A stretch of 6,275 nt of DNA from NCBI GenBank assembly GCA_903853285.1, contig CAINTF010000108.1:1-6275 (forward strand), in the 5' to 3' direction. The notes beneath the pieces were generated by a model that worked only from the letters and a program-made list of their open reading frames with translations, had not been told where the DNA came from and did no database searches. Each line of letters begins with the position of its first letter. The stretch's first letter is position 1. The stretch is from an uncultured Acidimicrobium sp. (lineage in GTDB: Bacteria; Actinomycetota; Acidimicrobiia; Acidimicrobiales; Ilumatobacteraceae). The position numbers and the translations under genes are program-made. This document shows positions 5,515-6,275 of this stretch, piece after piece.

Positions 5515-6275
5515 ATGTTGAGGTTTGCACTCAGGAGAATGGTCTGGGCATTGCCCACCCTGCTCTTGGTTACATTTCTTGTGTACATCGCACTCCGTTT
5601 AGGCACGGATCCTCTGCAGAGTTATCTGCGCACAAACCCTCGTGCGAGTCGTGACAAGATCGAACAGTACAAGGCAGTGAATGGATTGTCATCCAATTAT
5701 GTTCTTGGATACTTTCATTGGCTGAAGAATTTTGTCACGTTTAATTGGCCGCGAAGCATCAAGGGCAGTCGCGAAGTGTGGCCAGAGTTGAAAGATGCCC
5801 TTGTGAATACAATTCGTCTAGGTTCTCTTGCAACCTTCTTGGGCGTAGTAATCGGTCTGTTGGTGGGAATGTTTGCGGCCTTGAAGCCCGGAAGTCGTCG
5901 CGACGTGGCAGTCAACACTGGTGCGTTTTTAGGTATATCGATTCCGCCGTACATCACGGCAGTGCTCTTTCAGCTGGTGTTCTCGGTGTATTGGTCGAGG
6001 TGGTTCGGCCATACTCTTTTTCCGACCTCTGGTGTTTATCCCGCAGGTCACACAGGTTTCGATTTGGTGTTGATGCTGAAACACATGGCACTGCCGACAA
6101 TGGTCGTCGCAATTCAGGTCGTTGCCGTTTATAGCCGATATATGAGGTCATCGTTACTCGATGTTTTGAATTCGGACTTTATGCGTACAGCACGTTCAAA
6201 GGGCATTAGCGAACGTCAAATTTTGTTTCGGCACGGTGTGCGTAATGCGTTGATTCCGGTGGTGACAATTGCAGC
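5515..6275 (+). CDS. DppB/OppB-type ABC transporter permease, 3' end outside window
   Basis: The reading frame from ATG 5515 stays open to the window end, giving 253 residues of a protein that normally has about 310-340. It begins MLRFALRRMVWALPTLLLV, the typical opening of the first of two inner-membrane permeases of peptide/nickel-type importers. Hydrophobic segments fall at about residues 10-28, 101-122, 134-157 and 184-210, with another starting near 245. The periplasmic stretch after the first helix contains the family-like pattern RxxxGL...YxxWLxNF (Y-K-A-V-N-G-L...Y-F-H-W-L-K-N-F, 54-73). The cytoplasmic EAA loop, which contacts the ATPase, is visible at about 224-244 (RTARSKG...HGVRN) with Gly230 conserved. 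It follows the family 5 binding protein, and the partner permease (DppC type) and ATPases are expected beyond the window. The substrate cannot be told. Confidence 0.95.
   Translation, partial: MLRFALRRMVWALPTLLLVTFLVYIALRLGTDPLQSYLRTNPRASRDKIEQYKAVNGLSSNYVLGYFHWLKNFVTFNWPRSIKGSREVWPELKDALVNTIRLGSLATFLGVVIGLLVGMFAALKPGSRRDVAVNTGAFLGISIPPYITAVLFQLVFSVYWSRWFGHTLFPTSGVYPAGHTGFDLVLMLKHMALPTMVVAIQVVAVYSRYMRSSLLDVLNSDFMRTARSKGISERQILFRHGVRNALIPVVTIA

Noticed and set aside
5745..6134. 129-residue + strand open frame inside the permease region
   Set aside because: It is an out-of-frame shadow: the permease frame from 5515 has clear family motifs and hydrophobic segments across the same bases.
1..6275. 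CRISPR array, insertion sequence, tRNA or rRNA
   Set aside because: No regular direct repeats, transposase motifs, terminal inverted repeats or cloverleaf-like sequences were seen.

Overview
The window reads as a bacterial chromosome fragment, most likely from an actinobacterium with moderate GC. The clues are a rapZ gene next to a gap-pgk-tpiA glycolytic cluster, a DGPHSDLRRAR-type GAPDH, a GTG start for tpiA and for the lipoprotein, and a probable leaderless gap transcript. A compact phosphoglycerate kinase and the overall protein style suggest Acidimicrobiia (Ilumatobacter-like), but that placement is inference. Every convincing gene is on the + strand.

Layout. Bases 2-586 hold the 3' part of rapZ, cut by the window edge. 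A 45-base gap (587-631) has a -10-like TAATAT placed for a leaderless start. Then come gap (632-1645), pgk (1656-2771) and tpiA (2761-3552), which together convert triose phosphates to 3-phosphoglycerate. The spacing is tight, and tpiA overlaps pgk by 11 bases. A 126-base spacer (3553-3678) holds a candidate extended -10, a GC-rich hairpin and a strong ribosome binding site. The spacer leads to a 573-residue lipoprotein of the family 5 (peptide/nickel type) ABC solute-binding proteins (3679-5400). A stem-loop with a short T run (5431-5473) separates it from a DppB/OppB-type permease (5515 to the window end), whose 3' end is missing.

The most unusual object is the solute-binding protein. Its last ~60 residues (nt 5215-5397) look like the part that normally opens a mature family 5 protein: the first strand, the WPECLNP region and the LLTGE region. 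After its lipobox the protein enters almost directly the segment that normally follows that region (KITYDIAPEAVWEDGSP). The order therefore looks circularly permuted, with a DVDGDG loop at the junction between the old C-terminus and the old N-terminus.

Secondary points are the direct rapZ-gap junction without yvcK or whiA, a pgk lacking about 25 residues of its N-terminal domain, the missing Shine-Dalgarno signals of gap and pgk, and ten extracytoplasmic cysteines in the lipoprotein.

Functionally there are two modules: a housekeeping lower-glycolysis operon, and the start of an importer operon in which the hairpin after the binding-protein gene probably keeps its expression above that of the permease.
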